A stretch of DNA of 64,000 bases from Laccaria trichodermophora (GCA_018417955.1 JACTVC010000018.1:372001-436000); one strand, 5' to 3'. Shown: positions 24,301-36,364, counted from the first letter of the stretch. Notes: generated from the sequence alone by a model not told the origin. Translations and numbers: made by a program.

Positions 24301-26492
24301 GATATATGGGAAAATATGCAGAGGCAGAGAAGCTGGATATGCAAGTTCTGGATGCAAGAAACAGAATTCTTGGGGTGGAGCACCCAGACACAATTTATGC
24401 TCTGGCAAATCTAGCAGCAACATATCGATACTTGGGAAAATATGCAGAGGCAGAGAAGCTGGATATGCAAGTGCTGGATGCAAGAAACAGAATTCTTGGT
24501 GTGGAACACCCAGATACAATTGGAGCCATGGCAGGTCTAGCAGCAACATATTATTATCTGGGAAAATTCACAGAGGCAGAGAAGCTGGATATGCAAGTTC
24601 TGGATGCAAGAAACAGAATTCTTGGAGTGGAACACCCAGATACAATCAGAGCCATACAAAATTTAGTAACCACATATGATTCTCTGGGAAAATACGCAGA
24701 GTCAGAGATGCTGGAGATGCAAGTTCTGGATGCAAGAAATAGAATTCTTGGAGTGGAACACCCAGAGACAATCAGGGCCAAGGCAAGTCTAGCAATAACA
24801 TATCGAAACTTGGGAAAATACACAGAGGCAGAGAAGCTGGAGATGCAAGTGCTGGATGCAAGAAACAGAATTCTTGGTGTGGAACACCCAGATACAATTG
24901 GAGCCATGGCAGGTCTAGCAGCAACATATTATTATCTGGGAAAATTCACAGAGGCAGAGAAGCTGGATATGCAAGTTCTGGATGCAAGAAACAGAATTCT
25001 TGGGGTGGAGCACCCAGACACAATTTATGCTCTGGCAAATCTAGCAGCAACATATCGATACTTGGGAAAATATGCAGAGGCAGAGAAGCTGGATATGCAA
25101 GTTCTGGATGCAAGAAACAGAATTCTTGGGGTGGAGCACCCAGACACAATTTATGCTCTGGCAAATCTAGCAGCAACATATCGATACTTGGGAAAATATG
25201 CAGAGGCAGAGAAGCTGGATATGCAAGTGCTGGATGCAAGAAACAGAATTCTTGGTGTGGAACACCCAGATACAATTGGAGCCATGGCAGGTCTAGCAGC
25301 AACATATTATTATCTGGGAAAATTCACAGAGGCAGAGAAGCTGGAGATGCAAGTTCTGGATGCAAGAAACAGAATTCTTGGGGTGGAGCACCCAGACACA
25401 ATTTATGCTCTGGCAAATCTAGCAGCAACATATCGATACTTGGGAAAATATGCAGAGGCAGAGAAGCTGGATATGCAAGTTCTGGATGCAAGAAACAGAA
25501 TTCTTGGAGTGGAACACCCAGATACAATCAGAGCCATACAAAATTTAGTAACCACATATGATTCTCTGGGAAAATACGCAGAGTCAGAGAAGCTGGAGAT
25601 GCAAGTTCTGGATGCAAGAAATAGAATTCTTGGAGTGGAACACACAGATACAATCACTGCCATGGAAAATCTAGCAATTACATATCACAACTTGGGAAAG
25701 TACACAGAGGCAGAGAAGCTGGAGATGCAAGTTCTGGATGCAAGCAAAAGAATTCTTGGAATGGAACACCCAGAAACAATCAGAGCCATGGCAAATCTAG
25801 CATTAACATATAAAAATTTGGGGAAATACATGGAGGCAGAGAAGCTGGAGATTCAAGTTCTGGATGCAAGAAACAGAATTCTTGGGGTGGAGCACCTAGA
25901 CACAATTGATGCCATTGCAAGTCTAGCAATAACATATAAAAATTTGGCACAATACACAGAGGCAGAGAAGCTGGAGATTCAAGTTATGGATGCAAGGAAC
26001 AGAATTCTTGGAGTGGAACACCCAGACACAATCAGTGCCATTGCCAATCTAGCAGCAATATATCGAAACTTGGGAAAATACACAGAGGCAGAGAAGCTGG
26101 AGATGCAAGTTCTGGATGCAAGAAGCAGAATTCTTGGAGTGGAAAACCCAGACACAATTGATGCCATGGAAAATCTAGCAATAACATATCAATACTTGGG
26201 AAAGTACACAGAGGCAGAGAGACTGAACAGCCAAGCTTATAAATCAATGGACAGAGTTCCTGAAGCAGAATCTTGTATGATTACCACCATGGCCAATTTG
26301 CAAGAAGCCGAAGAGATTCAAGTTCTTAATGCAGACAGTACAGTCCCTGGTGAAGAAAATATCCATTCAACACTGGTTGTTTTGAATCATCCAGTTCAAG
26401 CTGTTCTTCCAGATGCAGCAATGGTTCACAAGAGAAAATGTATGTGTTTTGGTCATTGTTGTTTGAACCCCATCTTATCTTTTAATCCTTAG
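21347..26492 (+). CDS. NLR-like receptor: NB-ARC NTPase with kinesin-light-chain type TPR array
   Basis: Exons 21347-21421, 21487-21713 and 21773-26492 join in frame across GT-AG introns of 65 and 59 bp to give about 1,673 residues. The short N-terminus starts MSEASVFAGAHHV, a common agaric NLR leader. The NB-ARC domain shows the P-loop GMGGIGKT (residues 81-88), Walker B YVLIFDNAD, the NILITSR arginine strand, LPLAIDQAGAYI and the MHPLVHSW switch motif. From about residue 475 to the end runs an array of some 27 TPR units of 42 residues. Fungal NB-ARC/TPR proteins are thought to act in non-self recognition and programmed cell death. NTP binding and a repeat-based ligand surface are expected, but the ligand is unknown. 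The frame is fully open and all nucleotide-binding motifs are intact. Confidence 0.93.
22900..26230 (+). repeat. 126-bp tandem repeat array encoding about 27 TPR units
   Basis: The unit is 42 residues, centred on LGKYTEAEKL, QVLDARNRILGVEHPDTI and LAATY. Units fall into a few near-identical classes: Y-A-L-A-N (A), G-A-M-A-G (B), R-A-I-Q-N (C) and R-A-K-A-S (D). They recur in higher-order blocks such as A-A-B. Outer units (first three, last five) are more diverged than inner ones. Long minus-strand frames here are shadows of the repeat. Confidence 0.95.
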
Positions 26493-26710
26493 TCCATTCT
26501 CTTACAAAACATAAAAAGAGAGCTTTGAAATTTGTATCCAAAATAGCACATTTGTTTCATAAGAAGAAAGGTCTCGATGATGACTTTGGAAATAGTACTT
26601 AGTTCACCCACTACAGTGATTTCATCCATTACTTCTCAATTATTTTCTCATCTACCAGTTGTATCTTATAGTCATATCTTGGTATATGATGTTGAATGAA
26701 TAGTGTTTGC

Positions 26711-26943
26711 AGGTCCAGTCTGCAGGGCAGTTAGTAGGAATCACACACAACACTGAGAGCCCCAAACAAACAAACAGGCCATAGTTGATGGTGCCTGCTG
26801 ATGGGCCAATAAGAGACAATAACCTGGTGTTGATGAACTGGCCAATGCAGTCCCATGAATAAGGTAATGAAGGGTCAGCCAGTGACATAGATTTAGCACA
26901 GCTGGATCAGTAGGAATTACACCTGGAGAGCAAAGGACAACTA
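26711..26943 (+). repeat. dispersed repeat A, copy 1, left part
   Basis: Matches the start of 37630-38070 (shared GGGCAGTTAGTAGGAATCAC, then ACTGAGAGCCC). The copy is split by the pogo-like element and continues at 33810. Nearly every CpG of copy 2 is TpG or CpA here. It has no coding frame. It may be a solo LTR or part of a KDZ-type element, since copy 2 lies just outside the KDZ cargo genes. Confidence 0.8.
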
Positions 26944-27168
26944 CAGTCGAACCTCTCTTAACCCATACCCGTCAGTGGACACTCCATGCTATGGATTATG
27001 AGGGGTTATGGGCTAACAGAGGTATGGTGAAAAATGGATTCTAAAAATTGAGAAAAAATCAGCAAAAATCGTGAAAAAATTGTACGACATAGATTGAAGT
27101 AGTTACAAGGTAAAATAATCAAGTATTGTTGTACTTCTCAAATCCCTGGTCTGTTCATGCCAGATATT

Positions 27169-28990
27169 TCAGTTAAGTGAGCTCAACAGAGCCTCCATTT
27201 TGCGTGTGTTGGGATCATTGATGTCACTGAGGTATTTGCTGATTGTATACATCACATTGAGGACGTCGTGCCAGGAAGGCTGGGGTTCTATGGGCACGCC
27301 CTCATCAACATCATTGCCACCATTTATCTCCAGATTCTCCCTTGCAGCTCTTGCATCCATAACGTCCTGATAGATCTCCATATCTGTGGACTCGGTCATA
27401 ACGTGGGATTCACCTTCTGGATTTAGAAGTGATTCTATGTCCATCCGATTGTTTTTTTGAAGTGCCCCTGTGGCAACCAAGTCGTCAAGCACCTCCTCCA
27501 CTTGTCTTTCTGCTTGAACAATCAGGTCTGGGTGGAAGGACGACACATCTAGAAGGGAAGAGATGGGGATTGTAGGCTGTGGTGCAGAGGGTTCAATCTC
27601 AGGAAGGATTCCTGCCTTTCGCCAGCAGTTTCAAATGGTGGTGGTGTCAACCTCATGCCAGGCAAGATCTGCAATTCGCATCGCCTCTAACTGATCGATA
27701 TCATAGATATTTGCTGGCGTTATTCCTCAGTCATACCGATTGATGGCTTGTTGGATGAATTCTTTGCGGTAGTGGGCTTTGAAGCATTGGATAATGCCCT
27801 GATCTTTCAGTTGGACGTGCGCAGTGAGATTTGGCTCAAAATTCTCAACCTGAATGTTCTGAAGGCCAGGTGGAATGATGTGACCTGAAAAGTTGTCTTG
27901 GAGCAACATAATCTTGCGACCCCGTCGTTGAAGGTCACAATCCCATTCGATAATCCAATCTTGATAAAGGTGAGCTGTCATCCAAGCCTTCGTGTTATTC
28001 TGATAGTAAAACCCAAGCTGGGTACCAGTTTTTTTGTTGAATGCCTGTGGCCGCGCTGCCTTTCCGATGACAAATGGTGGGAGTTTCTCTGATCCATTAG
28101 CATTTGAAGTGAACATGTATGTCAACCTGTGCTTTTTTCCTTTGACGCCCACATGTTTACGATCAGATAAGCCTCTGTCTGGTGCCATTACATCCAGTGG
28201 AGTGAGTTATTAAGGGATAGAAACAAGTAGGAGGTGCGTATGCCCAAAAAAGACCAGTTTCGTCCATATTAAAGATGTCGCATAGCTCGTAGCCATATTT
28301 TTTGATGAGACCCTGGACACGTTTCCACTCATCTTCCACACTGTGAGTGTTTGCCGATGCAGCTTCACCGTGTCTTTTAACCTCTTTCAATCCATTCCTA
28401 GCCTTAAAGTGTTGTAGCCACCCATTGCTCAAGTGCAGCCAGTCTTCCTCTGCAATCCCAACCAAATCTGCAAATTGGCTCCATTTCTGCCAGAGAATTT
28501 TGCTGGTCAGCAGGATTCCATTGCCCATTGTCTTTGAGACCCATAAATACATCATCTTGGAGACCTCGGGGTGTTCTGTCTGTCGAACTCGTTTGGCAGA
28601 TCGATCAGATTTATGCTCTACCATTTCCCACTCCTTGCACCATTTAGCTTTGTCTTTGAGCCACAATGACACTAACGGTTGCTTTATCTTAAGGTTTGGA
28701 TACATTGGGCTGAAATGGTTGGCCGTCTTCATTTGGTTCTTACCATTTGCGTGGTGCCAGTCAAGAACCTCAATTTGCTGTGCCAAGGTCACGTTTTCTT
28801 TCCTCGTAAAAGTTGGAGGAGTTGTAGCCACCTGATCAACTTTCTTCTTAGGTGCTTTCCTCTCTTTCTCATAGTCTGAACCTTGGGAGAAGCTTAGGAT
28901 GGCATGTGCCAGTGTCAAGAACAGAATGCGTATGTTTCCATTTGTTCTCTGCAACTTTGGCCAAGTCACCCACCAATTCCCTCAGTTTCC
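27169..28990 (-). pseudogene. pogo-like DDE transposase, main part, broken
   Basis: The minus strand reads KERKAPKKK, then a Psq/CENP-B type helix-turn-helix region (LAQQIEVLDWHH, QPLVSLWLKDK), a Tc5/CENP-B second HTH (SNGWLQHFKARNGL) and the DDE core: FNMDETGLFWAYAP (first Asp), LLQDNFSGH (second Asp) and KDQGIIQCFKAHYR (third Asp). It ends in an acidic tail at 27169. The two DDE segments are in different frames around 28170-28200, where a decayed 50-60 bp intron is likely. TGA stops break the frame at 27727-27729 and 27631-27633. The first part of the protein lies beyond the fold-back insertion, at 33233-33488. The activity would be cut-and-paste transposition at TA; this copy is dead. Confidence 0.92.
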
Positions 28991-31900
28991 ACTAGTAGCT
29001 GCATTCTACATCGATGCATTTATGGCAGCTGCCGTGGCAAAACTTGATCAGCTACCGTGAATGAATGAAATGCATTTTCATTCAATATGGCACCCATTTC
29101 ATTCAAGATAATTCATTCTGTTTCATTCATTCCTGGCGACGATTTCATTCAATCCTGGCAATGATTTCATTCATTCACGGCACCTGTTTCATTCAAGATA
29201 ATTCATTCTGTTTCATTCCTTCCTGGCGACGATTTCATTCATTCCTGGCAATGATTTCATTCATTTCATTTCATTCATTCACGGCAACTACTTCATTTTT
29301 TATTTCATTCCACCATGGCAACTGTTTCATTCATTGCTTTACAGTGGTTGTGCTCACTGTTGGTGACGACGTTGGGCACTGTTTTCAGGGTCCAGGGCGC
29401 ATTTCCAAATAAGGAAATATGCGCTTTTTCCAAATGAAAAATAGCAATAAAATAGGGGAAAAATCAGAAAAGAATGGGGGATGGTGCTCACTGTTAGTGA
29501 TGACATCAGGGACTGTTTTCAGGGTCCAGGGTGCATTGCCAAATATGGTAGAATAGCTGGAAAATAGCCAAAAAATCAGAAAAAAATGGGGGATGGTGCT
29601 TACTGTTGGTGATGACATTGGGGTTGTTTTCAGGGTCCAGGGTGCATTGCCAAATATGATAATATATCCAAAAAATAGCCAAAAAATGTGGAAAAAAATG
29701 GCAGGGTGGTGCTCACTGGTGGTGATTACATTGGGGTTGTTTTCAGGGTCCAGAGCACATTTCCAAATATGGTAATATATCCAAAAATAGCCAGAAAACA
29801 GCAGAAAAATTGGAAAAAACATATGAATGGTGTACAGAACATCAGGCACTGCCTTCAGGGTCCATCCCAAAAGGGAAATATGACCTGGTTTGACTAAAAG
29901 TGAAGAAAAGCAAGATGAGAATGATTTTACCTATCAGGGTCCATGTAATGGGATGTTGGGATGATGGTCACATGACCCATTACCAAAAATGGTCAAAAAT
30001 GAAAGTTGTAGCCCTACACTGTAGCTTCCTGAATCTGTTTGAATTATGTTCTGAAGTGCTCCCATTGTGGAGATATGAGGTTAAGGAATTTCAAAAGTGT
30101 TGCGTTTTTTTGGTTTGTGTTTTTATCCATGAAAACAAAACCAAATAACATGATTTCAGTATATTTAGAAAGCTAAAAGAAAGGGCTACAATTATTGTAT
30201 CGTGGGAAAAATGACCAAAAAAGGAAGGTGCATGCCCTACAGATATAGACTACATAGTTTACTGATACACTATAAAAGACTACAAAAGTCAAAATTAGAC
30301 TACAAAGTTTACTGATACATACAAAAGACTACAAAAGTTTATAGACTATAAAAGTCAGACCCAGACTACAAAAGCTTGGACTTAGACTACAAAGTTTGTA
30401 GTGTGCGCTTTTTCATTAGAAAAGTGTGTAGTATCCACTTTTTGAGACTACAAAAGTTTGTAGTGTGCGCTTTTTCATTAGAAAAGTGTGTAGTATCCAC
30501 TTTTTGAGACTACAAAAGTTTGTAGTGTGCGCTTTTTCATTAGAAAAGTTTGTAGTATCCGCTTTTTGTCATTACAAAAATTTGTAGTGTGTGCTATTTC
30601 ATTAGAAAAGTTTGTATTGTCCGCTTTTTGAGACTACAAAAATTTGTAGTGATTGCTATTGTCCGCTTTTTGAGACTACAAAAGTTTGTAGTGTCCGCTT
30701 TTTCATTTAAAAAAGTATGTAATTGACATGTAGTTTATGGTGTCCTTGGACCTATCTATGTTGGGGGATGAGGTTGAAGGATTGCCATTGTATTGCCAGT
30801 GCTGCAGCATTAGTTTTTGACATCATGCACAAGTTGTCTTGCACATCAGGAAAGGCCATTCTAAGCCTTTCATATTGATACCTACTGTCCTATCATAAAA
30901 CACAATTATCAGTTCATGTGGGGATATGGCTGAAAAATTGACATGACATCTCCAGTTTTTTGACATTATGACCAAATTACCTTTCATTCTGTCCGCTTTC
31001 ACATTAATAGCTACTAGCCTGTCTGAAACATAGTCAACTTTGATACATTCATGTGGGGGTATCACTGAGGGATTGACATAAAATCACCAGTTTTTGACAT
31101 CATGACCAACTTGGCTTTTGATGATGGGCTGATCCATCCTTGGAGGTGTCTTCAAGTCAGGTCATGTTGTAAGTTGACCATGTATTGAGTAGATATCAAC
31201 ATGAATAGCCTCCTCTAGCTGAAAGCCAACTTGGGCATGATGTGAGAAACTGCTGATGTGGCATAGCAATATGTACAGTCATGTCAATCCTTCAGCATAT
31301 CCCCACATGAGCTTACAATTATCTTTTCAGATTGGACAGCAGGTATCAATATGAAAGGCTTAGAATGGCCTTTCCTGATGTGCAAGACAACTTGTGCATG
31401 ATGTCAAAAACTAATGCTGCAGCACTGGCAATACAATGGCAATCCTTCAACCTCATCCCCCAACATAGATAGGTCCAAGGACACCATAAACTACATGTCA
31501 ATTACATACTTTTTTAAATGAAAAAGCGGACACTACAAACTTTTGTAGTCTCAAAAAGCGGACAATAGCAATCACTACAAATTTTTGTAGTCTCAAAAAG
31601 CGGACAATACAAACTTTTCTAATGAAATAGCACACACTACAAATTTTTGTAATGACAAAAAGCGGATACTACAAACTTTTCTAATGAAAAAGCGCACACT
31701 ACAAACTTTTGTAGTCTCAAAAAGTGGATACTACACACTTTTCTAATGAAAAAGCGCACACTACAAACTTTTGTAGTCTCAAAAAGTGGATACTACACAC
31801 TTTTCTAATGAAAAAGCGCACACTACAAACTTTGTAGTCTAAGTCCAAGCTTTTGTAGTCTGGGTCTGACTTTTATAGTCTATAAACTTTTGTAGTCTTT

Positions 31901-33232
31901 TGTATGTATCAGTAAACTTTGTAGTCTAATTTTGACTTTTGTAGTCTTTTATAGTGTATCAGTAAACTATGTAGTCTATATCTGTAGGGCATGCACCTTC
32001 CTTTTTTGGTCATTTTTCCCACGATACAATAATTGTAGCCCTTTCTTTTAGCTTTCTAAATATACTGAAATCATGTTATTTGGTTTTGTTTTCATGGATA
32101 AAAACACAAACCAAAAAAACGCAACACTTTTGAAATTCCTTAACCTCATATCTCCACAATGGGAGCACTTCAGAACATAATTCAAACAGATTCAGGAAGC
32201 TACAGTGTAGGGCTACAACTTTCATTTTTGACCATTTTTGGTAATGGGTCATGTGACCATCATCCCAACATCCCATTACATGGACCCTGATAGGTAAAAT
32301 CATTCTCATCTTGCTTTTCTTCACTTTTAGTCAAACCAGGTCATATTTCCCTTTTGGGATGGACCCTGAAGGCAGTGCCTGATGTTCTGTACACCATTCA
32401 TATGTTTTTTCCAATTTTTCTGCTGTTTTCTGGCTATTTTTGGATATATTACCATATTTGGAAATGTGCTCTGGACCCTGAAAACAACCCCAATGTAATC
32501 ACCACCAGTGAGCACCACCCTGCCATTTTTTTCCACATTTTTTGGCTATTTTTTGGATATATTATCATATTTGGCAATGCACCCTGGACCCTGAAAACAA
32601 CCCCAATGTCATCACCAACAGTAAGCACCATCCCCCATTTTTTTCTGATTTTTTGGCTATTTTCCAGCTATTCTACCATATTTGGCAATGCACCCTGGAC
32701 CCTGAAAACAGTCCCTGATGTCATCACTAACAGTGAGCACCATCCCCCATTCTTTTCTGATTTTTCCCCTATTTTATTGCTATTTTTCATTTGGAAAAAG
32801 CGCATATTTCCTTATTTGGAAATGCGCCCTGGACCCTGAAAACAGTGCCCAACGTCGTCACCAACAGTGAGCACAACCACTGTAAAGCAATGAATGAAAC
32901 AGTTGCCATGGTGGAATGAAATAAAAAATGAAGTAGTTGCCGTGAATGAATGAAATGAAATGAATGAAATCATTGCCAGGAATGAATGAAATCGTCGCCA
33001 GGAAGGAATGAAACAGAATGAATTATCTTGAATGAAACAGGTGCCGTGAATGAATGAAATCATTGCCAGGATTGAATGAAATCGTCGCCAGGAATGAATG
33101 AAACAGAATGAATTATCTTGAATGAAATGGGTGCCATATTGAATGAAAATGCATTTCATTCATTCACGGTAGCTGATCAAGTTTTTTTATGGCAGCTGCC
33201 ATAACTACATCATATAATTGGCAGCTACCAGT
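28991..33232. mobile_element. giant fold-back element, 4.24 kb, arms of about 1.9 kb
   Basis: The element is a near-perfect inverted repeat centred at 31112. The arms are 28991 to about 30886 and 31338 to 33232, with a spacer of about 450 bp. The ends read ACTAGTAGCTGC and, inverted, ACTGGTAGCTGCC. Flanking 9-mers TCAGTTTCC (28982-28990) and CCAGTTTCT (33233-33241) are a plausible imperfect 9-bp target duplication, the length made by Mutator-like elements. Each arm is made of three tandem arrays: CATTCATTC-type units, a repeat of about 120 bp around GGTCCAGGG, and a 60-bp unit around TTTGTAGTGTGCGC. No transposase is present. The insertion splits the pogo transposase. Confidence 0.9.
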
Positions 33233-33488
33233 CCAGTTTCTGCACAATGGCTTTCCCAGCTTCATCCAACTTTGAAATTCCCCACTCATAGTCTGAGGCT
33301 GACTCAAGTGCTTCAACAACACGTTCCTCATCAATGGTATTTGCTTTGTTATCCAACCAGAGCTCGTTGGATGTCGAAATTGGTTCGCTTTTTGCTAGTT
33401 TTGCCTTGAGAGCATCTCTCTGAGTTCCAACTGATGCCATGAGCTTAGCGAGGCCTTTCCTAAGGATGTCAAGTGGGTTGGGAGGCAT
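33233..33488 (-). pseudogene. pogo-like transposase, N-terminal part cut off by the fold-back element
   Basis: Starting at ATG 33488, the frame reads MPPNPLDILRKGLAKL, then a helical segment ending AIVQKL, the conserved N-terminus of basidiomycete pogo-type transposase genes. At 33233 it enters the fold-back element and stops. The continuation (L-R-E-L-V-G-D-L-A-K-V) is found on the far side from 28989 downward, which proves the split. Confidence 0.85.
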
Positions 33489-33809
33489 AGGAGGAATATT
33501 TTTTGGGAATAAATGTACAATTGATTAAATTTTGAGCTACTCAACTGGCGTGCAGGCGCACCTGAATAACTAGGATGGGTGCGCACTTGTGTGCGCCTGG
33601 TAAACTAATTATTTAACAGCCAATTTAAGGGTCTAAGTGGCAAAAAATCTATGGGTTTTGGGTGGGGAGGGGTATGGGGTACAGGGTATGGGAGGCTTAT
33701 GGGTTATGCTATGCATTTCCCCGCAAACCGACTTGGTGGACACAAAATGCTATGGGGTAAGAGAGGTTATGGGTTGTCAGAGGTATGGGATAAGAGAGGT
33801 TCAACTGTA

Positions 33810-34060
33810 TTTGTATATCAGCTGATGGAAGATATCTGTGCAGGATTGGTTGACAGATTTCAATGTTCCTGGGTTGGTGATCGGCAAAGGGTCTTAAATT
33901 CTGATTAGCAGAGTCAGCTGGTGGGACTCACATTATTGTAGTCATGGCTTGGCTGATCAGTCCAGCAAATTGATACCACTACTGAGTCAGCTGTGGAAAC
34001 TGACAATTTATAAACATGGGGTCAGCTGATGTTTGAGCCAGCCTGGCCTTTTCAATATGG
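33810..34060 (+). repeat. dispersed repeat A, copy 1, right part
   Basis: Resumes the match to 37630-38070 directly after the pogo element (TATATCAGCTGATGGA; TTCCTGGGTT). CpG sites of copy 2 are again lost. It ends near the inverted-repeat element at 34071. Confidence 0.8.
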
Positions 34061-34070
34061 AGGTCTTTAT

Positions 34071-35462
34071 TGTCCCCCACAGATTCCTGCAGGATTCCTG
34101 AGGATTCCTGAGGATTCTTGCACAGTCCCAGAACTGAGTATTGGCTGATGTACCAGCCAATTTTTTCAGTCCTGTGGGGGTCCATTCCTGAGGACTGAAG
34201 ACAATCCTGAGGATTTTTAGACAGGACTAGTCCCAGGATTGATGAAAATGATGAGTCACATGACCCACAAACATGTGCTTGGAAATGCATCACATGATGT
34301 GATGCATCCTGTGCACATGTTTGTTGATATGGTTCTCATATGTGACCAAAACATCACCTCTTTCTTTTATCACCACCCACCACCACCTTACCCATGACAA
34401 CGACGACAATGACAACTGCATCAACACCCATGGCCCCATTGACATCAACAGTGACAACAACAATGGTGGTGGTGCCCAGCAAATGGCACCACCACCAAAT
34501 GGCTGATGTGGCACATCCCATCCAAGTGTGCTGTGTCAATGGGAATTTTTTTCTTGACAATGAACACCCACAACCCCACGATGAGGGACAACAACCCCAC
34601 CACTATGTGCCACCACCACCACACACCACCATGACACCCCACCCACTGACACTGATGAGGTGGTGGTGCCCAACAAATGGTGCCACCACCAAACCACTGA
34701 CATGGCATGCCCATCTGGGTATGCCACATCGATGGTGACTTTTTCGACAATGAATGACGAGATGAGCACCCACAGACAACTCCCCACACAGATGACAACA
34801 ACCCCCCACTCACCAATAAACACCACCCATGGACATGATGACCCCCAACAATGGACAATGACCACCCACATATGAAGATGCCCATGTACAAGGACAACTG
34901 CCCACCAATGTGACTGCCCACCAATGAGCACCCCTCCCTCCATTTCTCCCCCTCCATCACTCCACCCACTCCCTCCTCCTCCATCTCTCCTTCATTGCTC
35001 CCCCTTCCATCCTCTCCCCTCTCTCATTCCCCTCCCTCTCCACACTCCCTCTCCCTCTCCACACTCCCTCTTCCTCTCCCTCTCCACACTCACACTCCCT
35101 CTCCACACTCCCTCTCCCTCTCCACACTCCCTCCCCCCTCTATCACTCCCCTCCCCTCCCTCCTCACTCCCCACCACTATCCCTTCATCACTTTTCATCA
35201 CTCCCTCCCCTCCCTTTAAAATTAAATTGTAGTAAATATACTTAATTAATTATATTCAATACATCTTGTTTTTCACTGGTCAAATTTACCTATCATGAGG
35301 CATTCTTAGCATTAACTTGTGGTGCAAATGACATGTAGCCCTCAGGAATCCTGAGGACTTGACAGAAAATTTCTCCTCCAACTCAAAATCACCAAAATTA
35401 TAGTGTAGTCCTGAGGATTTCTCAGGAATCCTGTGAGTCCTGCAGGACTCTGTGGGGGACTG
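34071..35462. mobile_element. non-autonomous inverted-repeat element with subterminal repeats
   Basis: The left end is GTCCCCCACAGATTCCTG and the right end CAGGACTCTGTGGGGGAC. Both carry inner copies of AGGATTCCTGAGGATT-like motifs (34075-34215, 35335-35450). The core is low complexity: CCACCACC-type runs at 34360-34920 and a pure CT-rich tract CCCTCTCC at 34930-35220. There is no transposase and no convincing target duplication, so the superfamily is unknown. Its organisation parallels the element at 6293-9540. Confidence 0.6.
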
Positions 35463-35473
35463 ATAAGTACTGA

Positions 35474-35838
35474 AGAGCTGGCTCATGTCACTTAGTGTTT
35501 CATCTGGGCCTCTTACTCAGGGCTCTATGACAAAAAGATTCCTCATGCAGCTTGAGGTTTTGGTACTGAATGCCCTGTGGTTCTGTCAGGGCATTCAGTA
35601 CCAAAACCTCAAGCTGCATGAGGAATCTTTTTGTCATAATTGCCCATCCTCATGAGGCTAGCTTGCAAGCTAGGCAATGTCACCTATACATTGGCTATGT
35701 AGCAGCTTCCAGTCTATATGAATTCCTATGTGACATGGAGTAGCTTTTGTAAGTAATGAGTTTAGTGAGGATGCAAGCTTGTTCATGAGCCCTGAGTGAG
35801 AGGCTCAGATGAAACACCAAGTGACATGAGCCAGCTCT
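35474..35838. repeat. fold-back MITE with an inner 51-bp perfect palindrome
   Basis: Outer inverted repeats of about 55 bp (GAGCTGGCTCATGTCACTT at the left, its inverse at 35820-35838) enclose a second inverted repeat. The inner arms, 35527-35577 and 35587-35637, are 51 bases each, perfect, with a 9-base loop. No target duplication is clear. Confidence 0.8.
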
Positions 35839-35979
35839 TGGCCATGGCCAGGTAAAGTTCTCATGGGCAATGACTCAGCTATTCCATATCTAGGAGAATT
35901 GCAAATCTGCACACTGGAGGATTGAAACAATCTCTGCACACCATGCAAAATGGCAGGGGCATTAGCAAATTCTCTGGGC

Positions 35980-36335
35980 AGTGATTGAAAAATCTGAGGG
36001 GGGAAATTAAACATTGTTGGCACGCAATTGGAAAATCTGGGGGGAGAAATTTTGAAGATTGTTGGCACAGAATTGAAAAATCTTGGGGGGGGAAATTTTG
36101 AAATTCATCGGCATGGAATTGGCGGAATTGAGAAATCTGGGGGAGGGAATTTCAAAGATCGTCGGTGCAGAATTGAAAAATCTGGGGGGGGAATTTCAAA
36201 GATCATCGGTGCGGAATTGATAAATCTGGGGGGGGGAATTTCGAAAATCATCGGCATGGAATTGATAAATCTGGGGGGGAATTTTGAAGATCACTGGCAC
36301 AGAATTGATAAATCTGCAGGGGGGGAATTAAGAAT
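35980..36335 (+). repeat. G-rich minisatellite, about 48-bp unit, 7-8 copies
   Basis: Units follow the pattern GGCAYNGAATTGANAAATC then G6-G9 then AATTTNRAARATC. The homopolymer G runs recur in every unit, so the plus strand could form G-quadruplexes. A short open frame across the array is a repeat artefact. Confidence 0.85.
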
Positions 36336-36364
36336 TTTCATCAGGAAAATCACTTCTTCCCTGA

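Larger units (their letters stand above)
26944..33807. mobile_element. pogo/Fot-like Tc1-mariner element carrying a nested fold-back element
   Basis: Terminal inverted repeats begin CAGTCGAACCTCTCTTAACC at the left, and the right end inverted reads CAGTTGAACCTCTCTTATCC. TA duplications lie at 26942-26943 and 33808-33809. Without the nested insertion it is about 2.6 kb, normal for this class. It encodes a transposase on the minus strand and inserted into dispersed repeat A, whose other copy (37.6-38.1 kb) shows the uninterrupted arrangement. Confidence 0.93.

Noticed and set aside
22900..26230. CRISPR-like or minus-strand coding interpretation of the 126-bp repeats
   Set aside because: The repeats are the coding DNA of TPR units in one intact frame; there are no spacers, and the minus frames are shadows.
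29065..33159. Several matching ORFs of 60-161 codons in the fold-back arms
   Set aside because: They are low-complexity translations of tandem repeats, mirrored by the palindrome; no domain is visible.
28991..33232. Assembly artefact for the large palindrome
   Set aside because: Distinct flanks, a candidate target duplication, diverged outer ends and a non-palindromic spacer argue for a real element; long reads would settle it.
34290..35232. Ser/Pro and His/Thr-rich ORFs on both strands
   Set aside because: Products of CCA and CCCTCT low-complexity tracts.
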